This document shows positions 49,758-59,950 of a DNA stretch of 64,000 bases, in pieces (position 1 is the stretch's first letter; each line of letters starts with the position of its first letter). Under the pieces are notes generated by a model that saw nothing but the letters and a program-made list of their open reading frames with translations, had not been told where the DNA came from and did no database searches. The stretch is from Saccharomycopsis malanga. Lineage: Eukaryota; Ascomycota; Saccharomycetes; Ascoideales; Saccharomycopsidaceae. The stretch is taken from the NCBI GenBank assembly GCA_004014935.1, contig CP025325.1, positions 1,798,001 through 1,862,000 on the forward strand. Direction: 5' to 3'. Position numbers and translations under genes: made by a program.

Positions 49758-51371
49758 ATGGGGATTTTCACAATTGTCGACCGCTCTGAACATCCGGCTC
49801 CTAAGGAAGTCTATAACTGGAGACTTTATTTACTTACATTTGCTGCTATTCTTGCCTCGGGAGAATATGGTTATGACTCCGGCTTCATTGGAGGTGCCAT
49901 AACTTTACCGGCCTTCACCAGAACCTTTGGATTGGACCATCTGTCTGGAAACAAGTTGGCATCATTAAAAGCCAACATTGTGTCAACATTTCAAGCTGGT
50001 GCTTTCTTCGGCGCTGCCGTCTCTTTGTTTTTTAACGAAAAACTTGGAAGAAAATATACTTTACTCTTCTTCACAACATTATTCATAGTCGGTGTGGTTT
50101 TACAAATTGCTGCTTCTGGTATTGTTGGTCTTATCTACGCTGGTCGTGCTCTTACTGGTGTTTCAGTTGGCTGTATTTCTTCATCTGTTCCTGTCTATTT
50201 AAGTGAGTGGAGTCCTCCTGGCTGTCGTGGTAGACTTGTTGGCTGCTATGAAATCTCTTACCAAGTCTTCCTTGTTATTGGGTTCTGGGTAAACTACGGA
50301 GTCAAACTCCATACCTCACCAGATACAGACACCCAATGGAGAATCCCATTTGGACTCCAGCTTCTCCCTGCTGGTTTGTTTGTCATCTTCATGATGTTCC
50401 AGCCAGAATCTTGGAGATGGTTAATAAGAAAAGGAAAGGTTGAAGAAGCAAGAAAATCACTTGCTCTCATAAGAAATTTGCCTGAAGACCATTCTTATAT
50501 CAACTGGGAAATCGAAACTTGTGAATTGCAAGTCAGCCAAAGTGCCCAGAACGGAACTAGCTTTTACGCCAGACTCGCAATGTGCTTCAAAAAAGGTACC
50601 TACAACAGAATCCTTTTGGCATTTAGTGTGATGATCTTTCAAAACCTTTCTGGTATCAACGCATTAAATTATTACTCGCCTGACATCTTCAAATCCATTG
50701 GTTTTTCCGGAGGAAATGTTGACTTGTTGGCGACTGGCGTATTTGGTATTATAAAAGCAGCAACTAACACGCTCACTATTCTTTTTGGTATTGAAAAGTT
50801 TGGAAGAAGAAATTGTATCATTTGGGGTAGTATAGGCACCATAGCTGCTATGCTTTACATCACTGTTTTCTCTGCTGTTTCTGGCTCTTTTGACCATACT
50901 GTTCCAAGGGACGCTGGTGCATACGTTGCTATTGTGTCTATCTATATTTTTGCCGTCTTCTACACATTTTCTTGGAACGCTGTTCCTTTTGTCTATTGTT
51001 CTGAAATCATTTCTAACGAGGTCAGAGACATGGGTATGGCTATGGCAGTAATGATGCAATGGCTCATGCAATTTGTCATTGTTTACTCCAACCCTTACAT
51101 GATGAAGAACATCAAATGGGGAACCTTTTTGTTCTTTACCATCTGTTTGTTCATCTCCATTTTCTTCACCTACTTTTTGATTCCAGAAACTAAAGGTTTA
51201 ACCTTGGAAAACATGGACATCATGTTCAACGCGAAGGGTCTTGCCATTCAAAAGAGAAAGACCGCAGATGCTATCATTGCCGAAATGAGAGCTCAAGAGG
51301 CTATTACAAGAAACGATTTTGATGATGTCAAAGAACAGGACGAGACTGTAGAAGTTTCTTCCAATGTGTGA
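49758..51371 (+). CDS. MFS sugar porter, quinate/sugar-acid transporter-like
   Basis: Twelve-span major facilitator of the sugar porter family, 537 aa. Family motifs are EYGYDSGFIGG in TM1, GRKYTLLFF after TM2, RALTGVSVGCISSSVPVYLS, EWSPPGCRGRLVG, NLSGINALNYYSP in TM7, and PETKGLTLE after TM12. The usual PESPRWL reads PESWRWL, a notable change. The overall pattern (long C-terminus, GVFGIIKAATN) is nearest the quinate/galacturonate-type branch rather than hexose carriers. It is divergent from the aldolase gene, suggesting that both handle the same sugar acid. Confidence 0.85.
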   Translation: MGIFTIVDRSEHPAPKEVYNWRLYLLTFAAILASGEYGYDSGFIGGAITLPAFTRTFGLDHLSGNKLASLKANIVSTFQAGAFFGAAVSLFFNEKLGRKYTLLFFTTLFIVGVVLQIAASGIVGLIYAGRALTGVSVGCISSSVPVYLSEWSPPGCRGRLVGCYEISYQVFLVIGFWVNYGVKLHTSPDTDTQWRIPFGLQLLPAGLFVIFMMFQPESWRWLIRKGKVEEARKSLALIRNLPEDHSYINWEIETCELQVSQSAQNGTSFYARLAMCFKKGTYNRILLAFSVMIFQNLSGINALNYYSPDIFKSIGFSGGNVDLLATGVFGIIKAATNTLTILFGIEKFGRRNCIIWGSIGTIAAMLYITVFSAVSGSFDHTVPRDAGAYVAIVSIYIFAVFYTFSWNAVPFVYCSEIISNEVRDMGMAMAVMMQWLMQFVIVYSNPYMMKNIKWGTFLFFTICLFISIFFTYFLIPETKGLTLENMDIMFNAKGLAIQKRKTADAIIAEMRAQEAITRNDFDDVKEQDETVEVSSNV

Positions 51372-51883
51372 TACAATTCCTTCTATTCTTCCTTTTTTAT
51401 TTATACATTAGAATTTATACAATATTGATATTATTAAAGAAACATAAGCTGAGAGTACACTGAGGTCTGTGTAGCTACTAAATATTTCGAGTTACATATA
51501 AAGATGGGGTTTAAAATATATTTATTTTATACAATCATTTGTATTTTTGGTCAAAGGAACAAAATTTGACGGAAGACATCATTTGGTAGCTTCTGTCCCA
51601 GTCAAATATCAAGTAAAAAAAATATATAAACTTCCACTTTTGGGGCTGTCGGGAAGAGACAAATAATACATAGCTTTAACCTAACATTTACGCCAATTTA
51701 TCGTTATATACTAAAACCTAAAGTTGGGTGTCTAATATAGGAGCCGGTGTAGAGCTGTTTTGATGCACGGATTTGTTGGAAAAAAAAATTAGTATATGCA
51801 TCGGGTATGTCGTGATTTTTCATTATATGTGATTATATGATGCACTATTTGATTATAGCCACTTGTGATGAACCTCATTTAGA
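51372..51883. other. intergenic, sugar porter to mitochondrial-protein gene
   Basis: AT-rich region with an A-run at about 51780-51788. No gene or SINE was recognised. Confidence 0.5.
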
Positions 51884-54800
51884 ATGCTTAGAGGAAAGCT
51901 TTTAAAAGCGAGCCGGCAGTATGAATGGAGGTTACTATATGGCCAGCGTTATTCCATCCAACAGCGTTTTTATTCAAAGACAGAGATTGCATTTCAACAT
52001 ATCAATAATGACTTCTCAGCTGTAGGAGATGAGGGCAATTTGAAGGCAGAGTTGAGAAAAGCTGAGTTTGGTCAGAGGAGCAATACCAGTGCGCAGGCCA
52101 TACTGTCTACTATGTGTAACATTGACGAACAGCCCATTCTGCCACTACAACAAAAAATACTTAATCAACAGACATGCCAAAGTCTCTTAGAAGAATTATT
52201 ACTTGTAGATCCAGCTGAGTTGTCTGAGCAATTATCAAGCAGTGCAAATCAAGAGTTTACACGTAGGTTCTACCATTTAGTTACCAATCTTGTGGATGAA
52301 GAGCTTTTCACTGCCACGTTAGATGTCCAGAATCTTATAATTTTCATCAAACGTATTGCTGCTAACAAATCGGCTGCAGTGGTGCCTAAGAGTAAGATAG
52401 AAGTGAGCACCATATCCTCCTTCGATCATACACTGCTTCACATGTATATTACACGACGAGTGAAGGATCGTTTGAAGGTCTGGCTATTGAAATATATAAT
52501 GTATCCTACAGATCCATATGTGCACAAGATAATGTTGAAAACCCTTACCAAGGAAGTCCTTATGAGCCGTGCTCTGAATGCTGCTGAAATTGTGTTTTCA
52601 TATTTGGATACACTTGCTACGTTGCAAGAAAATCTTATAAAAATGGATTTATTGAGCTACTTTGCGGTCCAATATAAAAATTACCAAACTGTATTGAAAG
52701 GCGACGCCATTGATTCAAAAGTCATTTCTAATTATCTAGATGATAGTTCAACATGGTATCGACAATACAGAATGAAAATCAACCCTATTTTCTTCAAATT
52801 GTTGCTTTCAAAATTAAATAACCTACAATACTCAGAATTGCTCATCAAACTTTTGGATAGCAATATAATGTTTGATACCTTTGACATGGACTATGAGTTT
52901 AAGCTGTTTACCAAATTCCTTTTAAGTAGGTCCTCTGCAGAAGACAGAGCTCTCATCAGTGGCTCCAACTGGAATAAGGAACTCGTTAGAATAAAGTTTT
53001 CTGACAAACAACTTGAATATTTTCAAAAAATACAAGGCATTACGGAACGTATTAATGTGCTTCAAGATCCGCATCACAGCATTTTCATAAACAAAGGATA
53101 TTTTGAAAGTAAATTGGTGAATTTGTATCCTATCAAATTAGTCTGTTCTGTCATTTTAAATAATGTAAAGCATAGTGAATCCTTAACAAACACTCGCACC
53201 TTCAAGCTTATTGACGCTATTAGTGACAATGCCGAGTTGGCCAAAGGAACTTCGTATTTGTCTTATTTGAATAGATTAGAATATGAAAATATGTCACATC
53301 TTAAAACCTTGGTTAATGTGCTATTCAAACAAATTCAGCCAATGATAGAGGAAAAGAAAGAAGAACGTTACCTAAGTTTGGTGCAAAAAACCAGGTTGCT
53401 CACAAAGTTCTTGTCTGTTTTGTTGGTTTATTCCATGAAGATTGTAGGTCCAGATGCATTTCGGCCTGTCTTGTCTAAGATTATAGAACTCAATAAGCAA
53501 TTGGCCAATCAAAGTAATATAGTATTAGCAAAGGGTAAAAAACGAGTTAAAGAAGATTCTGTGCAGCAAAATGTTCGTCTTAATTATAATTACATAATCT
53601 TGTTATTAATTACTGGTTTTAGAGAGCAAGGTTTGCTAGATGAATCTTTCAAACTTATTAATCTTTTAATCAATTTGAACTCCAAAAATAAGAATTATCA
53701 ACTGGAAGGTTTTAGATACAAGTCTACAGTTGCGAAGGATATTATCACTGAATTTCTTCTTAGTTTCAAGAAGAACTATCCAGATAATCCAAAATTTATG
53801 CTCAGTTATTTAATTGAGTTTCTGACTAATCAAAAAGACATTTTAGACCATTTGCAACGAAGTAATCAATATGATTATAATATATCTAACGCAGAGCTTT
53901 TCGATTATTACCGCAAACACCCTCTTTTGTCAGATAACCACAATGTCTTTTCTTCCTTCATGTTGCTCAACAAAATGGGATTGATCTCTCTTGTTTATGA
54001 AAATGATTTGAAAGAGATTAATTTTGACAATTCACAACAGTATTCGTTCTACAAAAAGAATTTATCACGGTCCAATGTCACAAAAGAATTGAAAAATACT
54101 AGACTAACTAATGAATCTTTCAGTATATTTTATTCCGCCCTTTTTGAATACTTGTCCTCTATTGACAAATTGGACAAATTACTTCTCAAAAAGATGTTTG
54201 ATAAATATATTGATCTGGTTGCCAAGGTCCAATTGGTCATATCTAAAAATGTCAATAGTATCCATCCATTCAGTAAAAAGAATATGTCTGCTGTTATTTT
54301 GGCCCAATTTATTAACAAAGCAATTGCTTTTAACGATACCGATCTTGCCGAACAGTTTTTAAAAACCTTTTTACACAGTGTTGTCATTGATAAGAAAAAC
54401 ATGCCAATCAGTGTTTTTGATAAGGTTGCTTACAGGTGTTCACTTCAAGTATTCAATAATAAATTTGACGATCATCTCAGCCGCCAATATTATGAAAAAG
54501 TCATTGATATTATTAAAATAATGAATGAAGAGTTTCATTATCCTGTTACTTTTTGGACAAAGTTTTCTTTAATTCTTTTGCATTATAGAGATAAAAACTC
54601 GGATCAGAGTTATCGCTTGTTTTTGCAATTGACCCACTCGGCTACTAAGTTTTCCAATATTCGGCATGTCCTACTCATCAAAATGGCCCAAGCCAGTGGC
54701 TGGCCATTGCCAGAACACTTGCGAAACATGCGCTTCTTAGATCATGACTCCAAAGAATTGATAGATAAAGACCTGATGATGCCATTCCAACAAATTGACT

Positions 54801-55021
54801 TGAACAAAGACGACATTTTGGAATTTGAAAACGACAAGTTGGAGAGAATCTACACTGACACTTTAGAAAGAAAAGACAATTTAAATTTGAACGATTTGCC
54901 AGCCGTCGACGAAAGCAAACGGTTGGGTTACGATTACGATGGATTTGATGGTAACTTTTTCGATGAGATTCTTGCTTTGTTGCCCAAAACAAAGAAAGGA
55001 GAAAGCAAAACTTGTTTATAG
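51884..55021 (+). CDS. large probable mitochondrial protein, family not recognised
   Basis: The 1045-aa protein starts MLRGKLLKASRQYEWRLLYG and then YSIQQRFYSKTE, a classic mitochondrial presequence with a likely cleavage near RFYS. The rest is almost entirely alpha-helical, rich in Leu, Lys, Asn and Ser, with no catalytic motif that I can identify. It resembles the fast-evolving PPR/helical-repeat proteins that control mitochondrial mRNA translation or stability in yeasts. The C-terminus carries a short acidic region (DYDGFDGNFFDEILALL). It contains several CTG codons, consistent with a weakly expressed gene. The function is inferred only from presequence and composition. Confidence 0.8.
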   Translation: MLRGKLLKASRQYEWRLLYGQRYSIQQRFYSKTEIAFQHINNDFSAVGDEGNLKAELRKAEFGQRSNTSAQAILSTMCNIDEQPILPLQQKILNQQTCQSLLEELLLVDPAELSEQLSSSANQEFTRRFYHLVTNLVDEELFTATLDVQNLIIFIKRIAANKSAAVVPKSKIEVSTISSFDHTLLHMYITRRVKDRLKVWLLKYIMYPTDPYVHKIMLKTLTKEVLMSRALNAAEIVFSYLDTLATLQENLIKMDLLSYFAVQYKNYQTVLKGDAIDSKVISNYLDDSSTWYRQYRMKINPIFFKLLLSKLNNLQYSELLIKLLDSNIMFDTFDMDYEFKLFTKFLLSRSSAEDRALISGSNWNKELVRIKFSDKQLEYFQKIQGITERINVLQDPHHSIFINKGYFESKLVNLYPIKLVCSVILNNVKHSESLTNTRTFKLIDAISDNAELAKGTSYLSYLNRLEYENMSHLKTLVNVLFKQIQPMIEEKKEERYLSLVQKTRLLTKFLSVLLVYSMKIVGPDAFRPVLSKIIELNKQLANQSNIVLAKGKKRVKEDSVQQNVRLNYNYIILLLITGFREQGLLDESFKLINLLINLNSKNKNYQLEGFRYKSTVAKDIITEFLLSFKKNYPDNPKFMLSYLIEFLTNQKDILDHLQRSNQYDYNISNAELFDYYRKHPLLSDNHNVFSSFMLLNKMGLISLVYENDLKEINFDNSQQYSFYKKNLSRSNVTKELKNTRLTNESFSIFYSALFEYLSSIDKLDKLLLKKMFDKYIDLVAKVQLVISKNVNSIHPFSKKNMSAVILAQFINKAIAFNDTDLAEQFLKTFLHSVVIDKKNMPISVFDKVAYRCSLQVFNNKFDDHLSRQYYEKVIDIIKIMNEEFHYPVTFWTKFSLILLHYRDKNSDQSYRLFLQLTHSATKFSNIRHVLLIKMAQASGWPLPEHLRNMRFLDHDSKELIDKDLMMPFQQIDLNKDDILEFENDKLERIYTDTLERKDNLNLNDLPAVDESKRLGYDYDGFDGNFFDEILALLPKTKKGESKTCL

Positions 55022-56179
55022 ACTTGTATAGATACGCTTAATATAATCTCAATGGCACACATACATTTGCCATAACTTATTACGCTTACAATTAGTTATG
55101 TCGAATATAAGATCAAAACCAGTAGGAACCAGAACAAAGTCCATCTTATCCCATAGATCACTAATCTTACATTAAGCAGCCGCAAGCGGCCGCCATAGCA
55201 TCGATTTGTCTCTGCTGTCCACACGACATGGCTTATCGTAGAAAAAAGCCCGTCGCTCTAAAATGTCAGAGATAAAAAAATATCTATCTATGGAGAACAA
55301 GAACAAAAAATATTGAAAAAATTTATACCAAAATTTTTTTCAATATATAGCTTGGTGTGCGCCGGGTAATGTGACTTTGGAATAGAGTACTTCAAACAAT
55401 TCAGCAAATTAGAACCATTTATAAAATTCTTAGAAAATCTATATTTGAAATATGATTTATTGAAATCTTACAGTTGAACGTGAATTCTATGTTTTCTCTT
55501 CCACTTTATTTTTACAATACAGTGAAGATGATCTCAATATGCATTTCAATGCGAGTTCATGCGTATGTCATATTATTAATATGCGACATTTACATGGGTT
55601 ACATACCATCAGGTACTCTTGACTTTCAATTTGGCACTAGTAAACTGATATTATGGATCTCATGGTGTGTATGATTTTTTGCCAACTATTTTTCAAGCTA
55701 ATTATATTTCAATTTTTGTTAGCAATTTCAGCGTAAGTTGAGAGTTTTTGTTCAAATGTTGATTAAAACTATTTAATCACTTATAATGCTCAACATATGA
55801 ATTGAGAAGTTAGATTTTACTAAAGTACTACTGGCAGACCATGGGGAATTTCCTGCAATTAAAGAAAAGTTGTACGTCAACTTTGGCTCTGTAATCTTTT
55901 TTAATATTATCTTAAAAGTCAACACTTGTCGTCTTTTAGTACCCCTACACCCAATTTTACCATTTCTTCACTTAGGCACCTTTTTACTGAAACACCACTC
56001 AGCCTAACTCGCAGCTAAAAAGCCCTCCAAAACTGTAAACCTCACTTACAGCCCTTTAGTAATGCGTGCGCATAGCATTTTCTCATAAAAGTCAAAGTTA
56101 TAGATAAGCTGTCAACAATAGGGGTCTGTACCGTTATGAAGTGGTAAGTATAATACAGACAATTAAGAAAGCAAATACA
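55022..56179. other. intergenic between the 1045-aa gene and CUE5
   Basis: Holds a GCCGCAAGCGGCCGCC palindromic stretch (about 55177-55192) and AT-rich runs (ttgaaaaaatttatacc). The last 200 bp are probably the CUE5 promoter. No gene was recognised. Confidence 0.45.
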
Positions 56180-57535
56180 ATGAGTGAATCAAATGAAAAG
56201 AAGCCTGATTTGAAGGCTGATGCTGATGTGGAGTTAGCACCAACAAAAACAGTTGAATCCGAGAACAAACATGCCCCGAAGACAGATGATGAGCTGAAGA
56301 TGACCAACAAGTCGACTGATGAAGACGTCAAGGAAGCATCAACCGAGGAAGGGTTACAGAAAAAGGTATCATTCAATAGTAATCATATTGAGCCTGAAAA
56401 ATTATCCAACCCTCCGTCTGATGACAATTTAGTAAAATCTCCTTCAATATTGAAGAAGTCGGTGGAACAACCCCCAACCAAGCCACCCAGACCTTTATCT
56501 CCCCGGGAACAAGCTAAAAACACATTAAAGGAGGCGTTTCCTAATGCCGAAGAGAAGTACATCAATGCTGTATTGATTGCTTCTGAAGGCGATATTGCTC
56601 CAGCATTTAATGCTCTTTTGTATTTGTCTGATCCTGACTCTAAAGTAGAGGTTCCAGAGCCAAAGGCCAAGCCACCGGTTCCTCCTAAGAGCTACCAGAG
56701 AACATTGCAATTGGAGGAAGACGAAAAGTTGGCAAGAAAATTGGCTCTGCAGTACGGTTCTTCGAGACCAAACCGTCCTGCAAGACCACCTAAGCCCGTA
56801 AGCAGACCACGTAACCGTCATGATGACGAGGACTCTGATCCAGATGTGATAAACCAGTTTTTGGATGAGGATTTGCCTCAAATCAAAAAACAGTTTGAAA
56901 AAGGGTTCGAGGAAACTAAACAGAAAGTGGGAACATTTTTCAGTGGCTTCACGAAGCAGTTTCAAGAATTTAGTGGCGAGAATAATAGTAACAATGATTA
57001 TAATTACAATAACATGGATTTCAAGATCAATAGAAATAGACAGGGCCGTAATGAATCACATTACAATGATTCAAAGCATAATAACGGTCCTCAGGATGAA
57101 AGTAAACTTTTTGGAGCTTTAGGTTCATTGGGATCTCCACCAACCTCTGCAAGAAGCTCTGCTACTTTCAGAAGAGAAAGAAACTATGACGATGATTTGG
57201 ATGACCTGAATCACAAATATTCCACAATCACCTTAAGTAACAATGACAAGGATTTGCCCAACGTACCTATAGCTGCAAATAACAACGAGCATTCCACCCC
57301 AAAGAAACCTGCTTTAGAAAAACAAGAATCCACCGACTTGTACGGAACTCCAAAGGTGTCCAAAGGTCTGTTTGATAACACCAATAAAGATACTGGTAAT
57401 AAAAAAGGTAACAATAAATGGGAGCCTTTAGCCGACGTGCCTCCCCAACCAGTCACTGATGACGCCTTTCTTGTAACTAGCAGTGACGATGAAGACGATG
57501 ATGAGGACGAGCACAAGAATTCCGAAAAAAAATAA
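56180..57535 (+). CDS. CUE5: Cue5-like CUE-domain autophagy receptor
   Basis: Ubiquitin-binding receptor that links ubiquitinated cargo to Atg8. The first ATG is at 56180 (451 aa). The CUE domain is at about 106-150 (LSPREQAKNTLKEAFPNAEE to FNALLYLSDP). Proline-rich PPVPPKSYQRTLQLEEDEKL and RPNRPARPPKPVSRP follow. The C-terminus has W414-E-P-L in NKWEPLADVPPQ, matching the WxxL Atg8-interacting motif of yeast Cue5. The remainder is polar and disordered with an acidic end (SDDEDDDEDEHKN). Domain order matches Cue5. Confidence 0.93.
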   Translation: MSESNEKKPDLKADADVELAPTKTVESENKHAPKTDDELKMTNKSTDEDVKEASTEEGLQKKVSFNSNHIEPEKLSNPPSDDNLVKSPSILKKSVEQPPTKPPRPLSPREQAKNTLKEAFPNAEEKYINAVLIASEGDIAPAFNALLYLSDPDSKVEVPEPKAKPPVPPKSYQRTLQLEEDEKLARKLALQYGSSRPNRPARPPKPVSRPRNRHDDEDSDPDVINQFLDEDLPQIKKQFEKGFEETKQKVGTFFSGFTKQFQEFSGENNSNNDYNYNNMDFKINRNRQGRNESHYNDSKHNNGPQDESKLFGALGSLGSPPTSARSSATFRRERNYDDDLDDLNHKYSTITLSNNDKDLPNVPIAANNNEHSTPKKPALEKQESTDLYGTPKVSKGLFDNTNKDTGNKKGNNKWEPLADVPPQPVTDDAFLVTSSDDEDDDEDEHKNSEKK

Positions 57536-58252
57536 GTAATATCTAACGATCAATTTTTAAGGAAAGTATGCATTATCTGTATGCTGGCCCAGCTTTTTCA
57601 ATTTATTATATAACTTATGTAGGGACTAATTTTTTTTATCATATTTCTATTAAAAGTATACTTTTACTGTAGATGATGATACATCTATAACACATGTAGA
57701 ATTAGTATACGGTAATTATCAGAGACATTGCACATTTGACATGAGCCTCAAAACTTTAAGTAGTAGTAATAACCTGTTACGAATGCTTTACATTGATTGT
57801 TACAGCTTTTAGATCCAAACCACTCTTCTTGTCACACGCCCTTCCCAGAACTTTAGTGAATTTAACACCAAACCGGTAAACAAGCTTAGAGAGTACTAAG
57901 AGCATACTAAACTTCTGCTTTTTAAACTCTTTCCTGCTTCTTGTACTTCTACCGAGGTTTTGTTTAAGGCAATTGTTTGGACTTGTTAACATTTCCCAAA
58001 AAATACGGGAATTAAAGGTTCGCGTGCATGACACTGCATAGTCTCAACATCTAAAACAATCTGCTGCATAGCGGACCCACCATGCAGGATGAGACTAAAA
58101 AGAGAAGAGCATCATCCTGATTTAAATGACCTTTTATGGGCTGTTCAAATAATATATATCTCACAATGATTTTTGTAGTTCCCTTTTTTTTGGTTTTTTG
58201 AATCTCTTATTTCATACCTCGCAATAAGAAATAAAGATTTCAACCCTCAAAA
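57536..58252. other. intergenic between CUE5 and the secreted-protein gene
   Basis: No gene called. An 85-codon minus-strand frame (57777-58034) starts at GTG and shows no recognisable domain. The last 150 bp contain TATA-like aatatatatc near 58155, likely for the downstream gene. Confidence 0.45.
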
Positions 58253-58783
58253 ATGTTCCATTTATCATATCTCACATTCATCATAAGCCTCATAAGCATT
58301 GTTTCTGGCTCGTCTGTTTTTGCAAATAAAAATTTGAAAGAAAAAAGGTTGAATAGAAAAACACTTTCGCCTTCCTCCTCAGAAGTTTCCTCTCAAAACT
58401 TCTTTACCGTTACAGAAACAGTCGTGAAGGCCACTACATTGACATTTCCTATTATTTCTCCAACTTTGATAGTGAATAAAAATGCCGTTAAAACAGCATA
58501 CGATGCCAACTCTGCAAAAGGAGCCAAATATGAAGTTATTGCTTCGGCTTCTACAATTTATCCGGAGTCATTCAAACCAACGGTGCTCAAACACACTCTT
58601 GCCCCAACAAGCAGCTCTTTAGCCATCCATAGCACTGCTGACAGAATCCTATTCAATGACTATAGTCAGATAACCGGTGCTAATGGTCGTAAACCAACCG
58701 CTACCGCTGCCTACAACGCTAACAGTCGAGTCAACAACGTTCGTATCAATGTTGACGTTCCTGAATACGTCTTAGCCGCCTAA
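58253..58783 (+). CDS. small secreted or cell-surface protein, family not recognised
   Basis: The 176-aa protein starts MFHLSYLTFIISLISIVSGS, a clear signal peptide with probable cleavage around residues 19-24. A dibasic KR at 31-32 (LKEKRLNRK) could be a Kex2 processing site. The mature part is Ser/Thr/Ala-rich and carries two copies of an AY-[DN]-ANS motif (TAYDANSAKGA and AAYNANSRVNN). It also has TVTETVVKATTLT, typical of yeast wall proteins. There is no C-terminal hydrophobic GPI signal, so it is probably soluble or covalently wall-bound by another route. Function unknown. Confidence 0.75.
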   Translation: MFHLSYLTFIISLISIVSGSSVFANKNLKEKRLNRKTLSPSSSEVSSQNFFTVTETVVKATTLTFPIISPTLIVNKNAVKTAYDANSAKGAKYEVIASASTIYPESFKPTVLKHTLAPTSSSLAIHSTADRILFNDYSQITGANGRKPTATAAYNANSRVNNVRINVDVPEYVLAA

Positions 58784-59950
58784 GTGTATATTGTATTCCT
58801 TGATTGAAGTTTCTGGAAATTTCATTCTACTCCATGTTGCCGTCAATCTTCAGTTCTTTTTTACCTAGTTTCATCCAATTATTTTAGCTTCATTTTCAGG
58901 TCAATGAAGCTGGTTTCAATGAATTCTGGCTTTCACCAGTCCAATTCACTCTAAAGCTTATTCTCTACATACGTTGAGACACATAACACTTTACAGCTGC
59001 CTCTTTATTTCACTTCTTCTCATATTTTATCCCTTGTATAACTAATGCCCTATCGCTGTTCAAAAAGGTGTACACACATACTTTATATAGCTTACATACC
59101 TAATTCAGTTTTAATTGAAAGCTTGTTTTAAACTTTAAAGCTAGTAAGAAAAAGTAAACTGCCTTATCTTCTCAATGCATGCCAATTACGAATTACGTAA
59201 AATACTTCGTTGTAATGTAGTTTGTAGTAATATAGTTTGTAGAGTTCTTTATTTTGGCGACATATCAATATATTGTCTAAAAAAGTTTACAGCTGTCGTC
59301 GGAATTCGTAATTTAAGCGAAGCGTTTCACACGTATTTCCAGATTAAGATTGCTTTGACATGGCTTTATGAGCTATTGTTTCGCTCCTACAGCTTGACTG
59401 GGACCACAATAAAAGAATGAATTAGACTAATGCATAATAGTAATATTAATAAAAATAATTTTATATTTCGAGCTCAGGACTATTGTATTTATTAAATCTA
59501 CATACTATTGTTACAAATCCTGTAATAGACTGAAAATATAACCCATGTTAAAAGATCTTTAAATCCAATACCCAATGGCAGTACACGCTATCTATACTAC
59601 ATCACAAAGTTCGCATTGCAATATAAACAGGCTTTCAGCCATTGAAAAGATCTGTTAGTATACGTTGCTTCAATATATATAAACTATAGACACTCAGATA
59701 AAATCTTTTGAAATAGTCCTTTGACATATTACGCCCTACTTGCCCTACTTTTGTACACGTGCTTATCACTTGCATTGCCAAATTTTCAAATTTCGTGGAA
59801 CACGCAGTCGTGAAAAAGTTCTACGGTGAAAAATACTGTTGAATTTAATATTAATAAAAAAACAGTCAATCTTGAAATTCTATCTTCGTTTTCATCTTGA
59901 AAGTTATAACCATCAACGGATCAATAAATCATAAACTTATATCATTCAAA
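58784..59950. promoter_or_regulatory. intergenic with RPL17 promoter
   Basis: The distal part shows no gene and only a SINE tail fragment at 59447-59477. The proximal promoter holds two GCCCTA boxes (acGCCCTActtGCCCTAct, about 59731-59748) and a CACGTG at 59756-59761, about 190-220 bp before the RPL17 ATG. Tbf1-type (RCCCTA) and Cbf1 (CACGTG) sites are the known combination at ribosomal-protein promoters of Candida albicans. This supports both the RPL17 call and the clade assignment. Confidence 0.6.
59447..59477 (-). mobile_element. SINE 3'-end fragment
   Basis: An ATT-type tail (taatattaataaaaataat) followed by ttatatttcgagctcagg is the reversed 3' terminus of the ctcgaaatat variety. No body is present. 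It is short and so moderately uncertain. Confidence 0.45.

Noticed and set aside
57777-58034. 85-codon minus-strand frame after CUE5
   Set aside because: Starts at GTG, has no domain, and overlaps the likely promoter of the secreted-protein gene.
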